Shown in pieces: positions 17,329-24,933 of a stretch of 64,000 nt of DNA. Origin of the DNA: an uncultured Aquiluna sp. (GTDB lineage Bacteria > Actinomycetota > Actinomycetes > Actinomycetales > Microbacteriaceae); the NCBI GenBank assembly GCA_905182225.1, contig CAJJAJ010000010.1, positions 1 through 64,000 on the forward strand. Direction: 5' to 3'. Below the pieces are notes generated by a model. It was not told the DNA's origin. It saw only the letters and a program-made list of their open reading frames with translations, and searched no databases. Position numbers and translations under genes: made by a program. Position 1 is the stretch's first letter. Each line of letters opens with the position of its first letter.

Positions 17329-18062
17329 TGGCTGAACTATCCGTTCCAACGATTGAGTCCTTCACGGTCACACTTATCGTCAGAAGATTCGACCCAGAGA
17401 ATGACACCGAGCCAAAGTGGGAGGATTTCGACGTCGAGATGTATGGAACCGACCGGGTTCTAGACGCGCTTCACAAGATCAAGTGGGAGCAAGATGGCTC
17501 ACTTACCTTCCGTCGCTCTTGCGCACACGGCGTTTGCGGCTCCGATGCAATGCGCATCAACGGTAGAAACCGACTTGCCTGTAAGACTCTTATCAAGGAC
17601 CTCGACATCTCTAAGCCGATCTACGTGGAGCCAATCAAGGGCCTACCGGTAGAGAAGGACTTGATTGTCGACATGACGCCGTTCTACAAGGCTTACCTCG
17701 AAATCAACCCATTCTTGGTTGCCACCGATAAACCAAACAAAGAGCGCCTCCAATCTCCCGAAGACCGTGCCCGCTACGACGACACCACCAAGTGCATCCT
17801 TTGTGCCGCTTGCACAAGCAGCTGTCCTGTGTTCTGGACCGATGGTCAGTACTTCGGCCCAGCTGCAATCGTGAACGCCCACCGATTCATCTTTGACTCC
17901 AGAGACGAAAACGCAGAGCTACGTTTAGACATCCTGAACGATAAAGAAGGTGTATGGCGCTGCCGTACTACCTTCAACTGCACCGAAGCATGTCCGAGGG
18001 GGATTGAAGTCACCAAAGCTATAGCTGAAGTGAAACAGGCCATCTTGCGCGGAAGAGCCTAG
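17328..18062 (+). CDS. sdhB: Succinate dehydrogenase iron-sulfur subunit SdhB
   Basis: A 244-residue iron-sulfur subunit with three cluster motifs in order: [2Fe-2S] in SCAHGVCGSDAM plus a later Cys in NRLACK, [4Fe-4S] in CILCAACTSSCP, and [3Fe-4S] in CRTTFNCTEACPRG. It relays electrons from FAD in SdhA to the membrane quinone site. The ATG begins at the last base of the sdhA stop, so the two subunits are translationally coupled. Confidence 0.96.
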   Translation: MAELSVPTIESFTVTLIVRRFDPENDTEPKWEDFDVEMYGTDRVLDALHKIKWEQDGSLTFRRSCAHGVCGSDAMRINGRNRLACKTLIKDLDISKPIYVEPIKGLPVEKDLIVDMTPFYKAYLEINPFLVATDKPNKERLQSPEDRARYDDTTKCILCAACTSSCPVFWTDGQYFGPAAIVNAHRFIFDSRDENAELRLDILNDKEGVWRCRTTFNCTEACPRGIEVTKAIAEVKQAILRGRA

Positions 18063-18085
18063 ACAATTTATTTGTTGACAATTCA

Positions 18086-18532
18086 ATGACCGTAAATAGA
18101 CGAACTGCCCTTACTGGGATTGTCGCCACATCCGCCGCCTTTACCCTTGCTGCATGCGCCGCCGAGGCTGAGCCAGTAGAAACCACTCTCCCTAGCGCAA
18201 CAGTTGATGAAACCAGTGCGCCTCCCACCACCGAGCAACTCCTTGGCAAAGCCGATGACGTGATTGTCGGATCGGGAATGAAGTACAAGATAAGCGATGC
18301 GCTCACTATCTTGGTTACCCGTCCAGCTCTAGAGACTTTCCGTGCCTTCAACGCGACTTGCACTCACGCCGGGTGCATCGTCACCGGCGTTCGCGAAGAT
18401 CAGATAACTTGTGGTTGCCACGGAGCAAGATTCGACACCGATAGTGGTGAGCCTCAGTCCGGTCCAGCCAGAAGCGCTCTGGGCAAAATAACCATTGAAG
18501 TGCGCGGTGAAGATCTCTACGCGCTCATCTAG
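18086..18532 (+). CDS. Rieske [2Fe-2S] Tat lipoprotein
   Basis: A 148-residue exported Rieske protein. The N-terminus NRRTALTGIVATSAAFTLAAC combines a twin arginine with a lipobox-like cysteine, so it is probably folded with its cluster, exported by Tat and lipid-anchored. The cluster motifs are CTHAGC and CGCHGARF, giving two Cys and two His ligands. It is much shorter than the QcrA Rieske of the bc complex and lacks extra membrane helices. Such stand-alone Rieske lipoproteins are common in actinobacteria but their partner is not established. It lies 23 bases after sdhB, which may reflect shared respiratory use. Confidence 0.85.
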   Translation: MTVNRRTALTGIVATSAAFTLAACAAEAEPVETTLPSATVDETSAPPTTEQLLGKADDVIVGSGMKYKISDALTILVTRPALETFRAFNATCTHAGCIVTGVREDQITCGCHGARFDTDSGEPQSGPARSALGKITIEVRGEDLYALI

Positions 18533-18536
18533 CTCA

Positions 18537-18542
18537 TAGATT
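18537..18542 (+). promoter_or_regulatory. -10 box of xthA, leaderless type
   Basis: TAGATT lies 7 bases before the ATG at 18550. It starts 4 bases after the stop of the Rieske gene. Confidence 0.5.
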
Positions 18543-18549
18543 GGTGTAG

Positions 18550-19359
18550 ATGCTAAAGATTGCAAGCGTAAACGTAAACGGAGTCCGAGCCGCAGCTCGG
18601 AAAAACATGGGTGAGTGGGTTCAAGAATCCAATCCCGACGTGCTTTGCCTTCAAGAAGTTAGGGCACCTACCGAAGATTTGACAGAACTGTCCACCAACG
18701 GACCGCTTGCGGTTGCCGAAGGCTGGAACATTTTTGACGACCTCGCCACCGCCAAGGGCAGGGCGGGAGTTGCAGTACTTTCCAAGCACAAGGTCCTGTC
18801 CTCCTCCACAAAACTTGGGCCGGATGACTTTGATTCTGCTGGACGCTGGCTAGAGGCCAAGATCGAAGTCGGCGACCAAACGGTCACTATTATCAGTTGT
18901 TACGTTCACTCCGGAGAAGTAGACACCCCCAAGCAAGTTGAGAAATATAAGTTCCTGGATGCCATGACAATTCGCATGCAGGAGCTGATGGACTCAGGCC
19001 AACATGCGGTCGTCGTTGGAGACCTAAACGTTGGCCACACCGAACTGGATATAAAAAACTGGAAGGGAAACCTGAAAAACTCCGGCTTCTTGCAAGAAGA
19101 GCGGGTGTATTTCGATGGCTTCCAGAACATGGGCTGGATAGATGTTGGAAGAGCCAGTCACCCAGACCAATCCGGTCCCTACACCTGGTGGTCTTATCGG
19201 GGTAAAGCGTTCGACACTGATGCTGGTTGGCGAATTGATTACCAGCTTGCCACCCCGGCATTGGCAAAACTCAGCCAGACTTATCAGGTAGATCGGGCAC
19301 CGAGCTATGACACCAGGTGGAGCGACCACTCCCCCGTTGTCGTTGAGTACGAACTGTAG
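18550..19359 (+). CDS. xthA: Exodeoxyribonuclease III / AP endonuclease
   Basis: A 269-residue endonuclease/exonuclease/phosphatase-fold protein for base excision repair. The conserved blocks are present: ASVNVNGVRAA, VLCLQEVRA with the metal-binding glutamate, GRAGVAVLSK, VGDLNVGHTELDI with the catalytic Asp and Asn, WWSYRGKAF, and the C-terminal WSDHSPVVVEY with the catalytic DH pair. It starts directly after a leaderless-type -10 box and is followed after 9 bases by trpS. Confidence 0.92.
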   Translation: MLKIASVNVNGVRAAARKNMGEWVQESNPDVLCLQEVRAPTEDLTELSTNGPLAVAEGWNIFDDLATAKGRAGVAVLSKHKVLSSSTKLGPDDFDSAGRWLEAKIEVGDQTVTIISCYVHSGEVDTPKQVEKYKFLDAMTIRMQELMDSGQHAVVVGDLNVGHTELDIKNWKGNLKNSGFLQEERVYFDGFQNMGWIDVGRASHPDQSGPYTWWSYRGKAFDTDAGWRIDYQLATPALAKLSQTYQVDRAPSYDTRWSDHSPVVVEYEL

Positions 19360-19368
19360 GAATAGAAG

Positions 19369-20373
19369 ATGACTAAACCAAACCTGCTATCAGGAATGCA
19401 ACCATCTGCGGCAAGCCTTCATTTGGGCAACTACTTAGGTGCACTTACCCAATGGGTAGCGATGCAGGATCAGTTCAACGCCTATTACGTAATTGTTGAC
19501 CTGCACGCGATCACGGTCCCGCAGGATCCGAAGCTGCTCCGCAACAACACCCGTCGGACAGCGGCACAGTATCTGGCTGCCGGATTAGATCCAGCCAAGA
19601 GTGCGTTGTTTGTGCAGTCTCATGTCCCTGCTCACGCTCAACTAGCCTGGGTGCTGAACTGCATAACCGGTTTCGGAGAAGCCTCGAGAATGACGCAGTT
19701 TAAAGACAAGAGCCAAAAGGGTGGCGCAGACAATTCATCCGTCGGTTTATTCACATACCCAATCTTGCAAGCGGCGGACATTTTGCTTTATCAACCGACC
19801 GCAGTTCCTGTCGGCGAAGACCAGCGTCAACACCTCGAACTAACCCGCGATTTGGCGATGCGGTTTAATTCAAGATACGGCGAAACTTTTACAATTCCAA
19901 AAGCAGAGATCTTGAAAGAAACCGCCAAGATTTATGACCTTCAGGTGCCGACAGCGAAGATGTCAAAGTCAGCTCATGACCCTAAGGGATTGATAAACCT
20001 AATGGACGAGCCTGCGCAAATAACTAAGAAAATAAAATCTGCAGTAACCGACACCGATGGTGATATCCGGTTTGACCAAGAAAATAAGCCTGGCATTTCT
20101 AACCTGCTCGGTATTTACTCTGCACTCACCGGAGAGCCGGTCTCCAAATTAGAAGCAGGGCTTTCTGGCAGTGGTTACGGAGCACTCAAGACTGAGGTTG
20201 CTGAAGTAGTAGTTGCAGCACTGGAGCCAATCAGAACTAGGGCCAATGAACTACTCGAGGATCCAGCTGAATTAGATCGCCTTCTTGCCAAAGGGGCGGC
20301 TAGCGCCAACGAGACTGCAGAAAACACCCTCAAGGCCGTGTATGAAAACCTTGGGCTGGTAACTCCGGTCTGA
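19369..20373 (+). CDS. trpS: Tryptophanyl-tRNA synthetase
   Basis: A 334-residue class Ic synthetase that charges tRNA-Trp. The ATP-binding HIGH equivalent is [14 protein letters not shown], the tryptophan site includes DLHAIT and [16 protein letters not shown], and the KMSKS loop is AKMSKS. The length and domain order are typical of bacterial TrpS. GGAATAGAAG precedes the start, and the gene is probably co-transcribed with xthA. Confidence 0.95.
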   Translation: MTKPNLLSGMQPSAASLHLGNYLGALTQWVAMQDQFNAYYVIVDLHAITVPQDPKLLRNNTRRTAAQYLAAGLDPAKSALFVQSHVPAHAQLAWVLNCITGFGEASRMTQFKDKSQKGGADNSSVGLFTYPILQAADILLYQPTAVPVGEDQRQHLELTRDLAMRFNSRYGETFTIPKAEILKETAKIYDLQVPTAKMSKSAHDPKGLINLMDEPAQITKKIKSAVTDTDGDIRFDQENKPGISNLLGIYSALTGEPVSKLEAGLSGSGYGALKTEVAEVVVAALEPIRTRANELLEDPAELDRLLAKGAASANETAENTLKAVYENLGLVTPV

Positions 20374-20414
20374 GGAATTTCTCAGCTCAAAAGAGTATTG
20401 TTTCAGGTAAGCAC

Positions 20415-20558
20415 AGTTCTTCGGGGTCAGTGAAAATCTGAACCGGCGGTTATAGTCCGCGACCCGACTGGAAACATCGCAACCAGCGATGAGACTCCAG
20501 GCGGTTGACTTGGTGGAAATCCAAGACCGACGGTTAAAGTCCGGATGAGAGAAGAACT
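20415..20558 (+). ncRNA. FMN riboswitch (RFN element)
   Basis: The conserved RFN core is visible: TTCGGGGTCAGTGAAAATC, ACCGGCGGTTATAGTCCGCGA, GGTGGAAATCC, and AGACCGACGGTTAAAGTCCG ending in GATGAGAGAAG. The closing P1 helix pairs AGTTCTTC (20415-20422) with GAAGAACT (20551-20558). It precedes ribD-ribE-ribBA-ribH, the expected target. FMN binding would reduce expression of the riboflavin genes. Confidence 0.95.
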
Positions 20559-20588
20559 AGGGCGCTATTTGCGCCCTCTTATTTTTTC
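20559..20588 (+). terminator. Intrinsic terminator of the FMN riboswitch
   Basis: AGGGCGC (20559-20565) pairs with GCGCCCT (20571-20577) around a TATTT loop and is followed by CTTATTTTTT. It starts at the base after the P1 helix of the aptamer, so it is well placed for transcriptional attenuation of the rib operon. Confidence 0.85.
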
Positions 20589-20628
20589 CGTTCCCGCGGT
20601 TCTGTGTTACCAGAATCGAGAGGGAAAG

Positions 20629-21657
20629 ATGCCAAGCGTTGAGCAGTACGAATCCGCGATGCGCCGCGCCCTCGAGATTTCTCTAACCGGTCCAGCTGTT
20701 GGCATAAACCCTCAGGTTGGCGCAGTAATTTTGGATCCGACTGGCGCCATCGTCAGTGAAGGTTGGCATAAAGGTGCCGGCAGCGACCACGCCGAGGTCA
20801 TGGCCCTTGAGCACTTCGCAGAAACTTTTCCAGGCACTTCTCTTGAAAATCACACCGCAGTCGTGACGCTAGAGCCTTGCAACCACGTTGGTAAGACTGG
20901 GCCCTGCGCCTTGGCTCTTGTTGAAGCTGGAGTCAGTCGAGTTGTATTCGCGTCCGCTGACCCCGGGGATGAGTCAAGCCTGGGATCTCGAACCTTGAAA
21001 GATGCAGGGATCGAAGTAATACCCGGTGTCCTTCTAGAGCAAGCCGAAGAGCAAAATCGAGTCTGGCTCGGCTCTAAGCGCCTCGGTAGGCCATTTGTGA
21101 CATTGAAGTGGGCTAGCACGTTAGATGGCCGCAGTGCCGCCTCTGATGGCACTAGCCAATGGATTAGTGGCCCTGAATCAAGGGCAGACACTCATTCGCG
21201 GCGTGCAAGCGTGGACAGTATTTTGGTGGGAACCAGTACCGCAATTGCAGATGATCCCGAACTGACGGCCAGGAGGCCAGACGGTAGTTATTTTGAAGAT
21301 CAACCAATTCGAATAGTTTTGGGCGAATCTTCAATTCCAAATACTTTGCGCCTCTTTAATGACAAAGCCAAAACTATTCAAATCCAAACGCGTGATCTGC
21401 ACGACGCAATGCACCAACTTTGGGCGCTGGGGATAAAGCACGTTTTTGTCGAGGGTGGACCGAAGCTTGCGAGCGCATTTGTTGCAGCCAAATTGGTAGA
21501 TGAATTCATTGTTTACCTAGCGCCAAAACTTCTTGGTGGCCCAAACATGGCACTCGGTCAAATAGGGGTTACCGGCATCGAAGACGCAGCGCAGCTTCAA
21601 CTAATTGAAACCAAACAACTTGGAAACGACATATTCATCAGAGCGAGGAGCGCCTAA
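20629..21657 (+). CDS. ribD: Bifunctional diaminohydroxyphosphoribosylaminopyrimidine deaminase / reductase RibD
   Basis: A 342-residue bifunctional enzyme for steps two and three of riboflavin synthesis. The N-terminal deaminase domain has the zinc motifs HAEVMAL and PCNHVGKTGPC. The C-terminal reductase domain has FVTLKWASTLDGRSA, SDGTSQWISG, DSILVGTSTAIADDP and HVFVEGGPKLASAF. The ATG at 20629 is preceded by GAGAGGGAAAG. An in-frame extension upstream would run through the terminator and was rejected. Its TAA overlaps the ribE ATG by one base. Confidence 0.95.
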   Translation: MPSVEQYESAMRRALEISLTGPAVGINPQVGAVILDPTGAIVSEGWHKGAGSDHAEVMALEHFAETFPGTSLENHTAVVTLEPCNHVGKTGPCALALVEAGVSRVVFASADPGDESSLGSRTLKDAGIEVIPGVLLEQAEEQNRVWLGSKRLGRPFVTLKWASTLDGRSAASDGTSQWISGPESRADTHSRRASVDSILVGTSTAIADDPELTARRPDGSYFEDQPIRIVLGESSIPNTLRLFNDKAKTIQIQTRDLHDAMHQLWALGIKHVFVEGGPKLASAFVAAKLVDEFIVYLAPKLLGGPNMALGQIGVTGIEDAAQLQLIETKQLGNDIFIRARSA

Positions 21658-22247
21658 TGTTCACCGGAATCATTGAAGAACTTGGAACCGTAACCGGAAT
21701 TACCAAGCAGTCAGACGCGTTGCGTCTAACGATTAAGGGCAAAATGGTGCTGGAGGACCTGAAGCGAGGGGATTCAATCTCTTGCTCGGGCACTTGCCTA
21801 ACCGCTATCGAGATTGACGAAAATGGCTTTACCGCAGACGTCATGATGGAAACCATCAAGCTGACCAGCCTCATGGAGGTGGTAGTTGGTGCCCCAATTA
21901 ACTTAGAGCGCGCTATGAACGCCCAAACTCGTTACGGCGGTCACGTCGTCCAGGGGCACATCGATGGTGTCGGAGAGTTTGTTTCGCGTGAGACCAGTGA
22001 GAACTGGGATTGGGTGAGAATCAGAATTCCTCGCGAACTCTTGCGCTACGTAGTGATGAAGGGGTCGATCACCTTCGACGGCATCTCGCTCACCGTCAAT
22101 GAAATATCCGACGACGTGATTGGGCTTTCTTTGATTCCTGAGACGCTGCAGGTGACAACGCTGGGTTCCAAAAAGCCCGGATCAAAGGTCAACGTCGAGG
22201 TTGATGTAATGGCAAAGCACATCGAGAGACTCATGGAGTTCAAGTAA
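21657..22247 (+). CDS. ribE: Riboflavin synthase alpha subunit
   Basis: A 196-residue trimeric riboflavin synthase that dismutates two lumazine molecules to riboflavin. Two tandem lumazine-binding domains are seen: the first starts with the hallmark MFTGIIEELGTV and has SISCSGTCLTA; the second has GGHVVQGHIDGVG and ITFDGISLTVNE. It overlaps ribD by one base and is followed immediately by ribBA. Confidence 0.95.
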   Translation: MFTGIIEELGTVTGITKQSDALRLTIKGKMVLEDLKRGDSISCSGTCLTAIEIDENGFTADVMMETIKLTSLMEVVVGAPINLERAMNAQTRYGGHVVQGHIDGVGEFVSRETSENWDWVRIRIPRELLRYVVMKGSITFDGISLTVNEISDDVIGLSLIPETLQVTTLGSKKPGSKVNVEVDVMAKHIERLMEFK

Positions 22248-23489
22248 ATGGAGGTTATTGAATCAAGCATTGAAGAGGTTCTTAGTGCGCTTCGGGCCGG
22301 CAAGCCGGTTTTGGTAACCGATGCCGCAGATCGAGAAGACGAGGGCGACGCAATAATTGCCGCCGAGTTTGCCACAACCGAGTGGATGGCCTGGATGATC
22401 CGCTACACCTCAGGATATATCTGTGCGCCCATGACTGAGCAGCGAGCCAACGAACTTGACTTGCCATTGATGTGGGTAAAAACCCAAGACCCCCACCGCA
22501 CTGCCTACACGGTAAGCGTCGATGCTACCGATCGCGCGACAACCGGAATTTCAGCAGCCGACAGAGGCCTAACAGCCAGAGTGCTGGCTGACCGGAATTC
22601 CGGACCGCTTTCTTTGATGCGCCCAGGTCACGTTCTTCCGCTGCGAGCGAAGGCCGGTGGTGTGCTGGAGAGAGCCGGTCACACCGAAGCAGCGGTTGAC
22701 CTCATGAAGCTAGCGGGCCTTGAGCCGGTTGCAATGATGGCCGAGATGGTCAATGACGACGGAACTATGATGCGGCGCGAGGAATTATTTCAGGCCTCCC
22801 TAAGGTTTGGGTTACCTATGACTAGCATTTCGAACCTGAAGGATCACTTGGCTAAGCTGTCCCCGAAGCTGAATTCCAGCAGCAACAGGATTCGTTTCGA
22901 TGCCGAAGCCAAGTTGCCCACAACTCACGGTGACTTCCGGGTACGAGGCTATTACGATGTGCAGACCACTGCGGACCACGTCGCCATCATCGCGGGCAAG
23001 CCCACTGGAAAGAATGTTCTTGTCCGCCTTCACTCGGAGTGCATCACTGGGGAAGCTTTCGGTTCGTTAAAGTGTGAATGTGGCCCACAGCTGGATGGTG
23101 CAATGGATGCTATTGCCGCTGATCCAAAAGGCGGGGTAGTTATTTACCTTCGTGGCCAAGAGGGCCGAGGTATCGGTCTACTTAACAAGCTAAAAGCTTA
23201 TGCGCTTCAAGAACAAGGCTTGGACACTGTGGATGCGAACCTAGCGCTTGGGCTCCCAAGTGAAGCGCGCGAGTACGGAGCAGCGATTGCTATCTTGCAA
23301 GACTTAGGCATCGAAAGCGTTCGCTTGCTGACAAATAATCCTGAAAAGCGAGAGTCTCTGGAGAGCGCTGACATAGCTGTCACCGAGACAGTTCCCCTGA
23401 TTGTTGGCCTAGCAGAGCAGAACCTTGGGTATCTAGCTGCTAAGCGCGAGCGCATGGGCCATGAGTTACCCGCTAATCTGGACAAGTGA
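22248..23489 (+). CDS. ribBA: Bifunctional DHBP synthase / GTP cyclohydrolase II RibBA
   Basis: A 413-residue fusion. The N-terminal half is 3,4-dihydroxy-2-butanone-4-phosphate synthase (DREDEGD metal/substrate loop, RPGHVLPLRA, RAGHTEAAVDL). The C-terminal half, from about residue 205, is GTP cyclohydrolase II (RLHSECITGEAFGSLKCECG with the zinc cysteines, RGQEGRGIGLLNKLKAYALQ, LLTNNPEKRE). Both entry reactions of riboflavin synthesis are thus encoded here. The start abuts the ribE stop. Confidence 0.96.
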   Translation: MEVIESSIEEVLSALRAGKPVLVTDAADREDEGDAIIAAEFATTEWMAWMIRYTSGYICAPMTEQRANELDLPLMWVKTQDPHRTAYTVSVDATDRATTGISAADRGLTARVLADRNSGPLSLMRPGHVLPLRAKAGGVLERAGHTEAAVDLMKLAGLEPVAMMAEMVNDDGTMMRREELFQASLRFGLPMTSISNLKDHLAKLSPKLNSSSNRIRFDAEAKLPTTHGDFRVRGYYDVQTTADHVAIIAGKPTGKNVLVRLHSECITGEAFGSLKCECGPQLDGAMDAIAADPKGGVVIYLRGQEGRGIGLLNKLKAYALQEQGLDTVDANLALGLPSEAREYGAAIAILQDLGIESVRLLTNNPEKRESLESADIAVTETVPLIVGLAEQNLGYLAAKRERMGHELPANLDK

Positions 23490-23950
23490 GCGGTAGCGGA
23501 GCACCAAACCTGAAGGTTTCAGCAGTCGGCAAGAAAGTCGTCATTGTTGCAACTTCTTGGCACCTAGAGATAATGGCAGGCTTGATTGCGGGTGCTCAGA
23601 AAGAACTCAAAGTTTCCGGAGCTGAAGATGTTCAGTTAAATATGGTGCCGGGTGCATTCGAACTCCCATTAGCCGCAAAATGGGCTTTTGATCAAGGAGC
23701 GGATCTAGTTATCGCGCTTGGGGTGGTAATTCAGGGTGGCACCCCTCACTTTGACTACATCTGCTCTTCGGCAACAGAGGGCCTAACAAGAGTCCAGCTT
23801 GATGCAAACAAGCCCTTAGGCTTCGGCCTGCTAACAGTAAACGACGAGCAGGAAGCACTGAATCGAGCTGGCCTCGAGGGGTCCAAGGAGGACAAGGGTG
23901 CGGAGGCCGTTCAGGCCGCACTTGCCATGTCAGTCCTAATGGCCGGCTAG
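23486..23950 (+). CDS. ribH: 6,7-dimethyl-8-ribityllumazine synthase
   Basis: A 154-residue lumazine synthase of the icosahedral family. Conserved blocks are ATSWHLEIMAGLIAGA, VPGAFELPLAAKW and ALGVVIQGGTPHFDYI with the catalytic His, then PLGFGLLTVNDEQEAL. The GTG start overlaps the ribBA stop by 4 bases. It is the last gene of the FMN-controlled operon; no clear terminator follows. Confidence 0.95.
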   Translation: MSGSGAPNLKVSAVGKKVVIVATSWHLEIMAGLIAGAQKELKVSGAEDVQLNMVPGAFELPLAAKWAFDQGADLVIALGVVIQGGTPHFDYICSSATEGLTRVQLDANKPLGFGLLTVNDEQEALNRAGLEGSKEDKGAEAVQAALAMSVLMAG

Positions 23951-24068
23951 TGACAACTATTTAATATGCTGCTGGTTGCGGCTTGAGTTTAGGGGTCTTT
24001 GAAATTGCTGAAGCTCTAAATCTCATTTCGAGTACTGCCCCAACAAAGAGTTTTGGCTATGGCACTTG

Positions 24069-24074
24069 TATCTT
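24069..24074 (+). promoter_or_regulatory. -10 box of the methyltransferase gene, leaderless type
   Basis: TATCTT lies 6 bases before the ATG at 24081. No Shine-Dalgarno sequence precedes that ATG. Confidence 0.45.
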
Positions 24075-24080
24075 TAGTAA

Positions 24081-24929
24081 ATGACTAAAAAGCTTGGCAA
24101 CCGCAGGGTTAGCGGAACTGAGCAGTACTACACCCCCAAGGACCTTGCAGACGAACTCGTGAAGCTGACGCTAAAGGCAATCCCCCGTGCGACCGAAAGG
24201 ACCTTTCTTGAGCCCGCAGGTGGCACCGGCAGTTTTATTGAGGCACTCAATATGGCAGGCATTACGGCGGTAACTTCGGTCGATAAGTACCCTATGCACC
24301 CAGGCGTGATCAAGGCTGACTTTCTCGAGTGGGAAACAAAGGACACGGATTTGCTCACCATTTCAAATCCTCCGTTTGGAAGAAATAATGCGCTCTCCGT
24401 GCCGTTTTTCAATCGAGCTGCCAAATTCTCAAGCCACATCGCTTTTTTGGTGCCTCGATCCTGGCGTAAGTGGTCGGTGCAAAACCGGTTAGATACAAGA
24501 TTCCATCTAGTTCTAGATGTTGACGTTGCCGTTCAATACGAGGACGTTCTCGGAGCAAAAATCGCCAAGCGAAACGACCTTAGAACATGCTTCCAGATCT
24601 GGGAAAAGCGCCTAGAGCTGCGCCCGGTGATAGCCGTTCCTGACAACGGCTTTATCCAAAAATCGTCTCCAGATGAAGCGGATCTCGCCGTAAGGGTTTT
24701 TGGGTACGGGTGTGGAACTGTGATGGATGACTTTCCACGGCAGCCAAATACCACTTTGATGTTCCTGAGAGTTTTGGATAAAAGCATAGAATCAGCTCTC
24801 CAGGACCTAGATTATGAAAGGTTCTCAATAAATACCGCCTACACAAGGGCCCTCTCGTTTCAAGAAATAAACTTTCTTATTAATGAACAGGTCTTTGGGG
24901 ATGGCTTCCATAAGAAGTTAGGTTTATAA
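24081..24929 (+). CDS. Solitary N6-adenine-type DNA methyltransferase-like protein
   Basis: A 282-residue SAM-dependent methyltransferase. The N-terminal EQYYTPKDLADELV is the motif X-like opening of gamma-class N6-adenine DNA methylases, FLEPAGGTGSFIEA is SAM-binding motif I, and ISNPPFGRNN is catalytic motif IV (NPPF). The distal part, from about residue 130, has no recognisable target recognition domain of usual size. No restriction endonuclease, specificity subunit or mobility gene is adjacent. It may be a solitary regulatory methylase or an RNA/protein methylase of the same fold. It sits alone between the rib operon and an ABC exporter. Confidence 0.72.
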   Translation: MTKKLGNRRVSGTEQYYTPKDLADELVKLTLKAIPRATERTFLEPAGGTGSFIEALNMAGITAVTSVDKYPMHPGVIKADFLEWETKDTDLLTISNPPFGRNNALSVPFFNRAAKFSSHIAFLVPRSWRKWSVQNRLDTRFHLVLDVDVAVQYEDVLGAKIAKRNDLRTCFQIWEKRLELRPVIAVPDNGFIQKSSPDEADLAVRVFGYGCGTVMDDFPRQPNTTLMFLRVLDKSIESALQDLDYERFSINTAYTRALSFQEINFLINEQVFGDGFHKKLGL

Positions 24930-24933
24930 AGCA

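Noticed and set aside
20545-20628. Upstream in-frame extension of ribD
   Set aside because: It runs through the riboswitch P1 strand and the terminator hairpin; a strong ribosome binding site precedes the ATG at 20629.
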